Assembly (NCBI GenBank): GCA_002104905.1
Contig: MCFE01000992.1
Location: 1-21,300, forward strand
Reading direction: 5' to 3'
DNA from: Basidiobolus meristosporus CBS 931.73
Taxonomy: Eukaryota > Basidiobolomycota > Basidiobolomycetes > Basidiobolales > Basidiobolaceae
Length of the DNA stretch: 21,300 nt
Part shown: positions 9,843 to 17,880 of the stretch, piece after piece
Layout of the letters: the number at the start of each line of letters is the position of its first letter
Numbering within the stretch: the first letter of the stretch is position 1
The notes under the pieces: generated by a model
What the model was told of the DNA's origin: nothing
Databases searched by the model: none
Seen by the model: only the letters and a program-made list of their open reading frames with translations
Made by a program: the position numbers and the translations under genes

Positions 9843-12800
9843 ACCTGCTGCAATTGACATACTTCTATCACCTTAACTTTATGGCTTTTTAGTGTTATAC
9901 TTGCAGAGTTGCCATATACCTTGTACTGCTGGTAACATATCATCTTGCAAACATATGCTTGGTTGTTGCCACTTCTGCCATGAATACCTCCTGAATATCC
10001 GCAAAGAACTTCTTGGTATTTAGCCAATATGTTCCTTCTCCCTGCTGGATTCCAGTCCCCCCTATAGGTGCCCTCTGGCTTTTGTTTGTGTGAACTCCAT
10101 ATTGAATGGTATGGAAGTTGGCTTGTGACCATGAGAAATCCGTCATATCTTGGTAGAGTTTTCCTGATAAAAACTAGTTGCTTGTTGCACCTAACCCAAG
10201 TTTGCATTTCTTAACTGATTGCCCACACATTGGAGCTGCTTAGCTTCTTAATGCCATAGGCATAGGTGTCTCCATGGGCACATTTGTCCTCAGTATTTTC
10301 CAACTCTTTCTGGCTGTCCTCCATGTGCCAACTCATCACATCCATGATGGACTTGAAGGTAATATTCTTAATGAGATTATTATATGGTAGTACATACAAC
10401 TTGACTTGTCTTATTCCTACAATGTCCACATATGACTCCCAGTGCTTCCAATGTACTCTGGGTAAGAATGGCTTCAGAACACCACTTAAATAAATACATA
10501 TCCAGTTCATCCAGTCTTTGCATTTGTATTATTGCATATGTATATAAATATTAATTGGAGCTCATGAGAAGTACTTAGGGTAGCAGACACTCTGTAATAT
10601 CTTGCCAATTCTTTCAAATTTCTCTGGTGCCTCAAAGGGCTCATTTAGCTTAAAATGCCCATGTACAACTTGGTCATCAGTATAGGAATATTGTTGAAAA
10701 GCAAATGCATTGCTCCCAGTGGAAAGCTTTTGCTCCAACAGATACCCTCTATCTTAAGTATCTCTGGTTTCCAATTGATTCCATGTTCTGGCCAATGGAT
10801 TATAGCTTGCCAACTTTGCTGCAATTGCATGCTTACTTCTATACATTCTCTCTGTGGAAAGATGATGTTCTTAGTGCTGGTGTTTGGATAATAATAATAT
10901 GTGTGAGTTATGGAGTAAATCCCCTGGATCTCACATATTCAACAGCAATACCATCCATTGTGCCCGGAAAAACCTGCTATCTTGCTGATGGCTGGGGTAT
11001 CTCCAATGCAGATAATAGTATATGCTTTTACACAACAGCCATTTACTGTTATCCTGCAGGAAAGCATACAAAACTCATCCAGCAATGGATACATGTAGCT
11101 ATCCAGGTTGGATGGTGATTTAGGCCCAGATACCAGTGAGACTACCATCAGATTATTTCTCTGATACCGTAAGATGGGCAGCAGATTCAGGTTGATGAGA
11201 ATCAGTGGCCAGCAGGATTTGCTGGTAGAGTATCTGTTTAATGAGAATCCATCAAGTGCTAAAGCAAAGGCATGGCCATACATACCTTCAAAGTAGCCCT
11301 TGCTTCTTAGCTGTTTGAAATGTTTGCCATCAAATATATTGGATATGTTTGTGCTTGATTGATACTAGGTGTGGTACTTTATAGCTTTGCAATATTTGTT
11401 GGACTGCACCAGCTTCCTCAGATGGGGTATGACTTGAATATATCTGGAGTGTGAACAATGTTTTCCCTCAATGGTGGTGGATTCCTGACAATTTGGACAC
11501 ATTGCAATGGTAGCATTTTTGGATGTGAATGCCATGCAACTGTTAACACATGCTGGAATCAGCACAGTCTCTAGATCATATGTTGCCAGCCGCATGACAG
11601 TTGTCCACTTGTACCATGTACATGGTAAGTTGCGTCCTGGTATGATTTTGGCAAGAAGTAGTAATAAATCCTCAAAGCCCCCATTACTGATACTATTGGA
11701 AATGCTGTGGTAGGGTAAACATACCTCCTACAGACAAGTTAATTCATATAGTCATTATGATGTACTTATCCATATTTTATCTTATCAGTATTTTCCCATT
11801 CTTCTTTTGCCCATATTATCAGTATTATCCCCATATGATGTTTACCCTGATTAGCTATTAGCATTAGTTATCCCAGATGTTATTCAGCTTTATGATCAGT
11901 ATATGTATCTACATAAGGCAAGTACCCATGTCAGTACCTGTGACACATGACCTAAGTCTATGTTACCATCCCTACCATTTCAATACCATATATGGTATTT
12001 CTATGTTGCACAGGTTTCAGACTACTGATACCTGATTGGCTGGATGTGCTGCGCCTTTTAGAACCCTCCAGGACATTCTTGGCATATTTTTAGCTCATAG
12101 TGATGTCATCAAGAATTCCACTGATGCCTACAACAGTACATCTCAGACCTGCCATCAAGGAGCTTTTCAGGGTAGTGCACAAGACACACAGAGGCCTTTG
12201 GAGACACTTGGAGCACCTAGGAAGCTAGAGAAGCAGGAGCTTTTACAATAGTGACATATTGACAAAGACACCAGCAGTTTAGACACAGAGGTTATTGCAC
12301 CCAACAGACACCTCACACACCTTGAGTTGTGTAGCTTCTCCCTGGAGTACCTCTACAACGCACCACTTCTTTAGCCACAAGATTACTTCATTCTCCAGTA
12401 GATGGATTACTGGGCTCACTTGGCTCCATAAAGTATCCTTGGCATTTGTTTCAACAGGTGTTATCTAACTGCGTATAGGGATTTGACCAGGCTCATATGT
12501 GATACTGTTGTTAGAGGAGATAGCCTCAAAATCCATCAGTGAACCTTCATTGTCAGAGCTATCACTCTGCGTGCCATATTCAGAAGGCTGAGGTGAGCCT
12601 AAAGGTGTCACAAACTCACCTGACTCAGTTTGTGCAAGGTGACAAAGACAGCCAGGTGCCAATATAGAAGTATCAACTGGCCAGCAAGATAATGTTGGTA
12701 AAGTAGTGACCAATGAATGGTCAAATATGACTTGGGTGGCAAAACACTTGTCATGATCCTTGTAATTCTTCCTATACTGTCTGTGTGCTTCATGGCTGAG

Positions 12801-12872
12801 AGGCTTGCCACAATAGCCACATAGTCTTTTTTCTCTTCTCTTACAGTGTTGCATTAAAGTAGTCATGTCCAT
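9727..12872 (-). pseudogene. Tnp2-like transposase gene, fullest copy (unit C)
   Basis: This is a Tnp2-type transposase of the CACTA/En-Spm class, which would cut and insert the element's DNA in the nucleus. The start ATG is at 12872 (context ccccATGG). The N-terminus has a C-x2-C...H-x2-H-like finger, 'CGYCGKPLSHEAH' (about 12815-12775), then an acidic Ser-rich stretch ending at a stop at 12465. After the LTR-like insertion at 11706-12357 come 'MRLATYDLETVLIPACVNS' with 'MCPNCQEST' (11595-11485). The core 'FALALDGFSLNRYSTSKSC' and 'VSGPKSPSNLDSYMYPLLDE' (11270-11080) holds the first catalytic Asp. 'SKIAGFSGHNGWYC', 'SFPLGAMHLLFNNIPILMTK' (10740-10670) and the C-terminal 'DVMSWHMEDSQKELENTEDK' (10345-10285) follow. 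A ~229-bp deletion at about 10411 removes the M-E-R-x-C-G block seen in unit A. Several stops remain. Confidence 0.8.
11706..12357. mobile_element. ~652-bp solo-LTR-like insertion inside tnp2 unit C
   Basis: Unit B reads straight through this site (agtggcgtgtttccac), whereas unit C is split by 652 bases. The insert begins TGTGGTAGGG and ends CCTCTACA on the + strand, a TG..CA arrangement. It is bordered by atgc (11702-11705) and acgc (12358-12361). These are probably a target duplication in which one CpG has decayed to TpG. It contains a perfect 18-base palindrome (AATACCATATATGGTATT, 11982-11999). I see no convincing protein; a 71-codon frame (12036-12251) is unrecognised. It is unlike the solo LTR at 6025. 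The orientation is unknown. Confidence 0.65.
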
Positions 12873-13094
12873 GGGGCAAACAATTTGACCTTCAACAAAC
12901 TAATACTATTATATCACTTTTTGGTCAATACTCATGTGAACTTAAGACAGTCTTGCATTTGAGACATTGCACCTACATGAATGTAAGATTTAATTATGAC
13001 CCACCATAGTAAGCATTAAAAATAAATTTGTGGCACCACATACACATGTATATGTAACACTATTTCCCCTTTGGTTTGACTTACTTCCATATAT
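12873..13094. promoter_or_regulatory. Shared intergenic region between tnp2 and acc (divergent)
   Basis: This 222-base A+T-rich gap separates the start codons of two genes reading away from each other, so both promoters should lie here. Visible motifs are a TATA-like catatatatg just before the acc ATG, gtatatgtaac at about 13048, and aataaatttg at about 13020. No clear operator or repeat could be defined. Unit B has lost this region through an internal deletion, so no second copy is available for comparison. Confidence 0.35.
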
Positions 13095-14944
13095 ATGCCG
13101 CCAAAAAATAAAGCAAAGTTGTCTGGTTCTCAACCAAACCCCACTGCTGATGGCAACAGAAGAACAGTTGGACAACAGCTTGCTTTGACATTCAGTGCAA
13201 CAAGCAGGGCTACATCCAAAAAAGGCCCTGTGGACAGTGTGCCCATTGAAGGTAATTATGTGGACTCCTCAGGCTCTCAGTCAGGTAGGCAATTGAGAAC
13301 CTATGTGGAGCCACAAGCTGACTGTTATGCTCAAGCAGATGAGAATGTAGCAAATGCAGTACCCTCTGTTGAAGATCAGCAAGTGGGCATGATAACATCA
13401 CCACCACCCATATTAGGAAGTATGTTGTCAGCTCCTACCAAAGCATTAATTAAGTAGTTAGGTGCAGTGGCTGATAGGATAGATGCAATGGCCCAGAGAA
13501 ATCAGGAAATAGCCCAGAAACAGGATGAGCAAATAATACATGTAGAGCAATCAATATCCCAGGTAGAGAAAGCAGTATTTTTGCTGCAAAGAAGGAACTC
13601 AAGTAGCTAATGTCACAGCCAAGAATTGAGCCATTTCCCAACATAACAGCAGAGGAATACTGTACAGTCTTTGAAGCGCAACAACAGTGCCCAAAGATAA
13701 AGCCCACAGAGAAACCTATCACAGCATGGGAGGGAGACAGTGTGGTGTTTATACCAAAGCTTAAAAATCAAAAGACATTGAAGATCTGTGAAGCCATTGA
13801 GTGCAATAATGAAGAGCGGGCTAATATACAAGAAGCCATCAGAAGTCTAGCATGCCATCACCTTAAGGCTGGCATACCATGGGACCATCAGGAACTCAAA
13901 GCTAAGCAGAATGCACATGACTTGTTCCATGAGCATTATCCTGGATTCAAGCAGGCAAACAGATTTTGGGCCAGCATTGGTGTGCCTAGAAAGTATCTTA
14001 AGAATAGCAGAAACTATCAAAGGCAGAAGAACTAGTGTGCCATGGCTAAAAACCAGCAGCTTCCTCAAGAGGCTGTTACAAGCAGGGTCAAAAGCTCCAG
14101 ACAAGCATCAAAGAGATGTCAGGTAGCTGGAAGAGTGCCAATTAGGGACAAACAGACAGACACAGATACACCAGCATAACATTTATCAAGAAAAAAGCAT
14201 AGTACCACTCAAGAAGCACCCAGTCAAAGTATGAGTGAAGGACTTGGCAGTGATAAAAACCAGCAGCTTTTACAGGAGCCTGTCACAACTACAGTTGGGA
14301 GCTCAAAATAAGCAGAAAAGAAATGTCAGGTTCCCAGAAGAGCTCCAGTAAGGGACAAGAAGGCCAAAACAGATGCATCAGAGCAGAATTTATCTAGGAG
14401 AAAACATAGTTCTATATAAGAAGCACTTAGACTAAGCAGCAGTGAAAGACCTGGCAGTGATAAACAAAAAGGTAAAGGGAAAAATGTCTACCAAAGCCTG
14501 AGACAGGGAGGCATGCAAGAAAAACTGCAGTTCTTACCAATTAACACCGCAAGCCAGAAACAGACTGAATCCCATCATAGCCAAGAAGAATTACCAACAC
14601 AAAAACAGCTGTTTTCAAAGGAGTTGGAAGTGCAGTCAGATGAGCTACACCCCAGCAAGGTAGATGAGTTTGCTGAAAAAGACAATTTGTCTACCACAGC
14701 CTCTACAGCCTCCACATTCTCTATTGTTGACAGAGTGGAGATCCTGCTGACAGGCAAGGCTACAATGTCAAGAGCTCAGAAGACTATCACATTGCCTTCA
14801 GTGGAGTTTTGGAGCACTGATAGGCACACCAAGATGTTGCAGCACTTCTTCAAGAGCAGTGCTCAAGAAAATGCACTGGAATATTGCAAGAATTCATTGC
14901 AAAGACTGGCAGATGAGGAGCTAGACCTTGCAGTGCCAGCTTAA
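13095..14944 (+). pseudogene. Unknown gene acc: partner of the Tnp2 transposase
   Basis: I do not recognise this protein. The frame runs about 616 codons but is broken by a TAG at 13455, a one-base loss just before 13610 (unit B keeps the base), a TAG at 14033 and two or three later stops. The start ATG at 13095 begins a basic Pro/Lys N-terminus ('MPPKNKAKLSGSQPNP'). Then come a Gln/Glu-rich, probably coiled-coil stretch ('AVADRIDAMAQRNQEIAQKQ', 13465-13525), a more conserved block with 'MSQPRIEPFP', 'CHHLKAGIPWDHQELKAKQN' and 'NRFWASIGVPRKYLKNSR' (13610-14020), and a 69-codon tandem repeat rich in Lys/Arg (14048-14460). The C-terminal block 'VEFWSTDRHTKMLQHFF' ... 'LQRLADEELDLA' ends at TAA 14944. 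Its pairing with tnp2 in two units suggests an accessory transposition or DNA-binding protein, but that is inference. Confidence 0.6.
14048..14460 (+). repeat. Two tandem 69-codon repeats inside acc
   Basis: Copy 1 (14048-14254) opens with K-N-Q-Q-L-P-Q-E and closes with S-E-G-L-G-S-D. Copy 2 (14255-14460) opens K-N-Q-Q-L-L-Q-E and closes S-E-R-P-G-S-D. Between them 'RVPIRDKQTDTD' pairs with 'RAPVRDKKAKTD', and 'HLSRKKHSTTQEA' pairs with 'NLSRRKHSSI.EA'. The unit is 207 bases, an exact multiple of three, so the duplication arose while the frame mattered. The repeats are basic and low in hydrophobic residues, as in disordered nucleic-acid-binding tails. Each carries at least one stop now. Confidence 0.8.
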
Positions 14945-15009
14945 GACCAGGATGTGTGAGAACCAGTGAATGAACAGTGGCATAAAGCTGTTGGGTTCCC
15001 ACCAAAGTT

Positions 15010-15023
15010 GTGAAACCAGAGTG
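15010..15023 (-). repeat. Possible terminal inverted repeat of the Tnp2 unit (right)
   Basis: Read on the - strand this is CACTCTGGTTTCAC. The left tip at 9727 is CACTGTAGAATCAC. Ten of fourteen bases agree and both start CACT, like the CACTA tips of En/Spm elements. Flanking triplets (ttc left, tac right) agree at only two of three positions. The same bases overlap the polypurine tract and start of LTR2, so the two readings compete. Confidence 0.3.
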
Positions 15024-15158
15024 TACAGCAGAAATACTTATTGAGTGGTGGATTTTAATGGAGCTACCTGTTAAGTGTGGGGTTGAGCTTAATGTTAGTG
15101 TAGGGTATAGAGACTTGTATAGGTCAATACAATTGGCAATTGAGGTACAACTGAACAT
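15022..15158 (+). repeat. LTR2, 5' part, right flank of Tnp2 unit C
   Basis: TGTACAGCAGAAATACTTA... matches the 5' start of LTR2 at 1618 (- strand) and at 19712 (+ strand), through 'gtgtggggttgagcttaatg' and 'agagacttgtataggtcaat'. It breaks off at about 15158 where copia-2 GAG-pre-integrase begins. It is directly preceded by a purine-rich gaaaccagag. With the 3' part at 9400-9671, it brackets the tnp2/acc gene pair in the same orientation. Confidence 0.65.
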
Positions 15159-16396
15159 TTTGCACAAATAATCATAATTGATGTGCCCAAATCTCCTGTG
15201 CCAAAGCATTGGTGTTTCTTCATTTAAGTTACTTATATTGGCTGCCAGATATAATGGAATAGAAGTCAACTTATGTAGATTCTGATCTCTGATACCCAAA
15301 GCAATATGGGCATCATTTTGATAAGTGATCCTGCATCCAGAATTGTCAAGGCTGAAACTGAGTCCTTCTGCAGTGGCCTTGCTTACAGATAGTAGGTTCT
15401 TGGCTATATCTGGTATATATGGTACTTCTTTGACAGTAAGAGAATGGCTTCCTTCACTGCTTCTAAGGTTCACATAGATGGTTCCTTCTCCCATTTCATC
15501 AAGTGTTCTATTGTCACCCAAGAAAGCTTTCTTAAATGGAATTTCTTGATATTGAGCTAAAAGTCCTTTTGGGTGTATAAAGTGTTGAGATGCTCAAGAG
15601 TCAGGGTGCCACATCTGAGAATCCTTATTTGTGGTCATATTAAGTGCATATATGAATAGTCTATCTTCTGTTGTTGCAGCATTTTCATATTCTGGCATCT
15701 TTTGCTGATTATCACTCTTTTGAAAGCTCCAGTCTAATGTGTGTCCTTTCCATTTGCTGTATTTGCAAAAACAGGTTGCTGTTGCCTTTGAAGGGTTGTG
15801 AGTACCTCCTTTGTTGGTTATCATTGCATATTAAAGCATTTTCTTCTTCCTTCTTGTTGATGCTTGATTTTCTGATTCTTGTTCCAGGAGCCTTCAATAT
15901 ATGTCATTTAAGGTCAAATCTTCAGTTCTGGACTCTAGGGCTGATACAAGGCCCTGAAACATGCCTTTCAGGCTATTCAAAATGGTAAATATCACATCCT
16001 CATCAGCAGTTGGTATACCAACAGATTCCATCTCATCCACTGTCAGGGTAATTCTGCTAGTTAGATTTTTCATTTCTTCTCCTGGCAGCATCTTTGTAGT
16101 ATAGAATTTGGTCTGCAATACATTTTCTTAGCAGCAAAACATGGCTAGTAGGTGTCTTCTAAAGCCTTCCAGGCGTTCTTTGTGGTTTTTTCTCTTGAGC
16201 ATTGAATTAGCTATTTTTCTTTGACATTAAGGCAAATCCAGTTAAAGGCACTTTGTTTTTTCTTCTGGTACTTCAAGGCTTCCTCTCCCACATCTTTATG
16301 AGGGCACTCTCCTCCCAAGACAATATCCCAAAGGCTGCTTCCTTTCAGCTGCATATTCATCTTTACCTTCCACACTTGGTAGTTAGATCCATCCAA
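15159..16396 (-). pseudogene. copia-2 (-): gag, protease and GAG-pre-integrase
   Basis: Reading right to left: 'DGSNYQVWKVKMNMQLKGS' (16393-16335), 'KKKQSAFNWICLNVKEK' to 16211, 'TKMLPGEEMKNLTSRITLTV' (16105-16045), and 'DVIFTILNSLKGMFQGLVSA' (about 16000-15943) form the copia Gag capsid domain. The nucleocapsid knuckle (15770-15720) reads C-x2-S-x4-H-x4-S, so two of its zinc cysteines are Ser. The protease active site at about 15607-15590 reads W-H-P-D-S-stop-A, the Gly codon of D-S-G-A having become TGA. Then come 'MGEGTIYVNLRSSEGSHSLT', 'VPYIPDIAKNLLSVSKATAE' and 'LWHRRFGHINYDYLCKM' (GAG-pre-integrase), where the element breaks off. The rest of the same family continues at 9399. Confidence 0.83.
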
Positions 16397-16459
16397 CTTT
16401 TCAGCAGAGGGAAAATTCCAGTAATAGCAGTGGTAAGCATTGCAGAGAATGGCAGCTTG

Positions 16460-16471
16460 GGGCTCATAACC
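16460..16471 (-). other. copia-2 primer-binding site (half initiator tRNA-Met)
   Basis: Directly after the 5' LTR end (…tgtt|g…aaca on the - strand) the sequence is GGTTATGAGCCC. This is complementary to the anticodon stem-loop of eukaryotic initiator tRNA-Met (GGGCUCAUAACC, with the CAU anticodon inside). Drosophila copia and related Ty1/copia elements prime with a half-molecule of this tRNA and have a near-identical site. The position, touching the LTR, makes the call strong. No other copia copy here keeps its 5' end, so this is the only site seen. Confidence 0.85.
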
Positions 16472-16820
16472 TGTTGTAAAAGTCTTGGAGATATTAGAGG
16501 TGACTGGGAAGACAAGTACATTATGTGGCTTTCACTTAATGATTTATTGAATGTAAAGTAGTATTTAGAACTTTATATGATCTTGGCATAGAGAGCATGT
16601 AGAATAGGCTTAGGAAAGTCCTAAGAACATATGTGCAAAGTGTGGGGTTGCTTGGTCAGCTTTTGAAAATTTCAGGATCTTGGTACCTAATATTATGGTG
16701 AACATATTCCAAGTAAATCCCATCCAGGGAATCTGGCCAGTATTCTCTAGGATTTGAAGATAATGATCAAAGTGACCAAGTTATATGAATATTTAGGTGT
16801 AATTACAAGTTTTTACTATA
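16472..16820 (-). repeat. copia LTR (5' LTR of copia-2), 349 bp
   Basis: On the - strand it begins TATAGTAAAAACTTG (TGTTGT in other copies) and ends ...gacttttacaaca before the primer-binding site. It shares the tracts 'cctaaatattca', 'tactactttacattcaataaatca' and 'ccaagact' with the LTRs at 7391, 17209, 19324 and 20532. It looks clearly diverged from the 7391 LTR, so if the two belong to one element the insertion is old. At 16821 it abuts + strand RNase H sequence. Confidence 0.85.
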
Positions 16821-17208
16821 ATTTCATGGAATTCAAGAAAGCAATCAACTGTAGCACTTTCTACCACAGAGGCAGAGTATTTGGCAGTCTGTCAAGCTAC
16901 AAAAGAAGCAAAATGGCTATGAAAGCTTCTTTTGCATTAAGGCCTATATCAAAAACATCTGTTACTTTATTTCAAGATAATCAAGGATGTATACAGTTAG
17001 GTAGAAGTCACAATTTTCATGATAGAACTAAGCACATAGATATCAGACATCATCCTATATGTGAAGCTATAGAGAATAACTTAGCTTAGTTTACTGGCCT
17101 ACAGATGAAATGATTGCGGACATATTCACAAATTATTAGCTAGAGACAAATTTGAATATCCTAAGTCAAAATAAGGACTAGTCAGTATGAACATTTATTT
17201 GAATGGAG
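16821..17208 (+). pseudogene. copia-3 (+): RNase H remnant
   Basis: Mixed frames give 'SRKQSTVALSTTEAEYLAV' (16838-16895), then 'FQDNQGCIQLGRSHNFHDRT' and 'KHIDIRHHPICEAIENN' (16970-17080), then 'TDEMIADIF' (about 17103-17130, decayed). These are the Ty1/copia RNase H blocks (E in T-E-A-E-Y, D in Q-D-N, D-I-x-x-H), which would remove element RNA during cDNA synthesis. At least two frameshifts and a TAG at 17087 disable it. It runs directly into its 3' LTR through the purine-rich gaatggag. The upstream part of the element is missing, cut at the copia-2 LTR. Confidence 0.8.
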
Positions 17209-17556
17209 TGTTATAAGGATTCAGAACTCCACCTAAATATTCACCTAACTTAGTCACCTAGATCTTTATCTTCATATCCTGGAGAATATTGACCAAATTC
17301 CTTGTTAGGATTTACTTAAAATATTTTCTCTAGAATATCAGGTACCCAGACATCTAAATTAGATAAGTTGTCCAAACCATCCCAAACTCTACACACATGT
17401 GCTTAAAACTTTCCTAATACTATTCCACATGCTTATTATGCCAAGACCTTGTAAAAGTATAAATACTACTTTTACAATCAATAAATCATTTGGTGAAAAA
17501 CCAAATAATCTGCTTGTTCTCCCAGTCACATCAATATCTCCATGGCACTTATAGCA
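17209..17556 (+). repeat. copia-3 3' LTR, 348 bp
   Basis: It begins TGTTATAAGG after a purine-rich tract and ends CTTATAGCA, so the tips are imperfect inverted repeats. It contains TATAAATA at 17458-17465 and AATAAA at 17480-17485, the expected promoter and poly(A) motifs that set the U3/R limits in copia LTRs. The full length matches the LTRs at 19324 and 20532. A short spacer with a run of seven G (17559-17565) follows, then LTR2 sequence. Confidence 0.87.
17458..17485 (+). promoter_or_regulatory. LTR promoter TATA box and poly(A) signal
   Basis: TATAAATA at 17458 is followed 14 bases later by AATAAA at 17480. The pair recurs, slightly altered, in the other copia LTRs (complement of 7461-7468 with 7442-7447; AATAAA 20800-20805). 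It is the likely RNA polymerase II start and end signal of the element. This assignment rests on motif and conservation only. Confidence 0.5.
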
Positions 17557-17595
17557 AAGGGGGGGTAAAAAACAAAAATGCCATTTGGTAAAGGG
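17557..17595. other. Spacer between copia-3 LTR and LTR2
   Basis: The inverse of this stretch (ttaccaaatggc followed by T-rich then C-rich bases) matches the bases just after LTR2 at 9672-9706. It is therefore element sequence lying just outside LTR2. It includes a G7 run. It may hold that element's primer-binding site, but I could not match it to a tRNA. Confidence 0.4.
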
Positions 17596-17880
17596 GTACA
17601 GTAGCCTCATACAGAACTAGCTGTAGGTTGCCATACTATCAATATAATGCCTGTAGAGGTTTGCAATGAGGTCATCAGAATACTATCAAGTTTCTTGCCA
17701 TAAAAAGCAATAGGATGTATTAGCCAGCTAGGTCTGCGCAGATAAATAAAGAGCACATCAAGACCATTGGAATGCCATGCATTTCTTGTCAAAAGATGGC
17801 TTGAGCACCATCATATTTTCTACTTTATTTGGCAGTTACATCAGCAAAATGTTGCACAATCCCATCATAAGATTGTGTGG
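17596..17880 (-). repeat. LTR2, 3' part (-)
   Basis: On the - strand it contains 'tatggcaagaaacttgatag' and ends 'gctactgtac', matching the 3' parts of LTR2 at 9400-9671 and 907-1190. Its 5' side joins copia integrase-tail sequence at the same point as the copy at 9400. In both places LTR2 and copia are in opposite orientation, so the junction was duplicated as a block. Confidence 0.6.

Noticed and set aside
9755-10207. 150-codon frame on the - strand as a separate gene
   Set aside because: It is the C-terminal extension of tnp2 unit C. The same sequence follows the tnp2 C-terminus in unit A (500-868), so it is not treated as an independent gene.
10705-11118. 137-codon open frame on the + strand
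   Set aside because: It is the antisense of the tnp2 core (- strand 11283-10670), where the real motifs lie. The related antisense frame in unit B (3186-3446 on -) is likewise a shadow.
12036-12251. 71-codon frame in the LTR-like insert
   Set aside because: No recognisable motif, and it sits inside an insert with LTR-like ends. Its length is within chance expectation.
15671-15988. 105-codon frame on the + strand
   Set aside because: It is antisense to copia-2 gag and nucleocapsid, which has clear motifs on the - strand.
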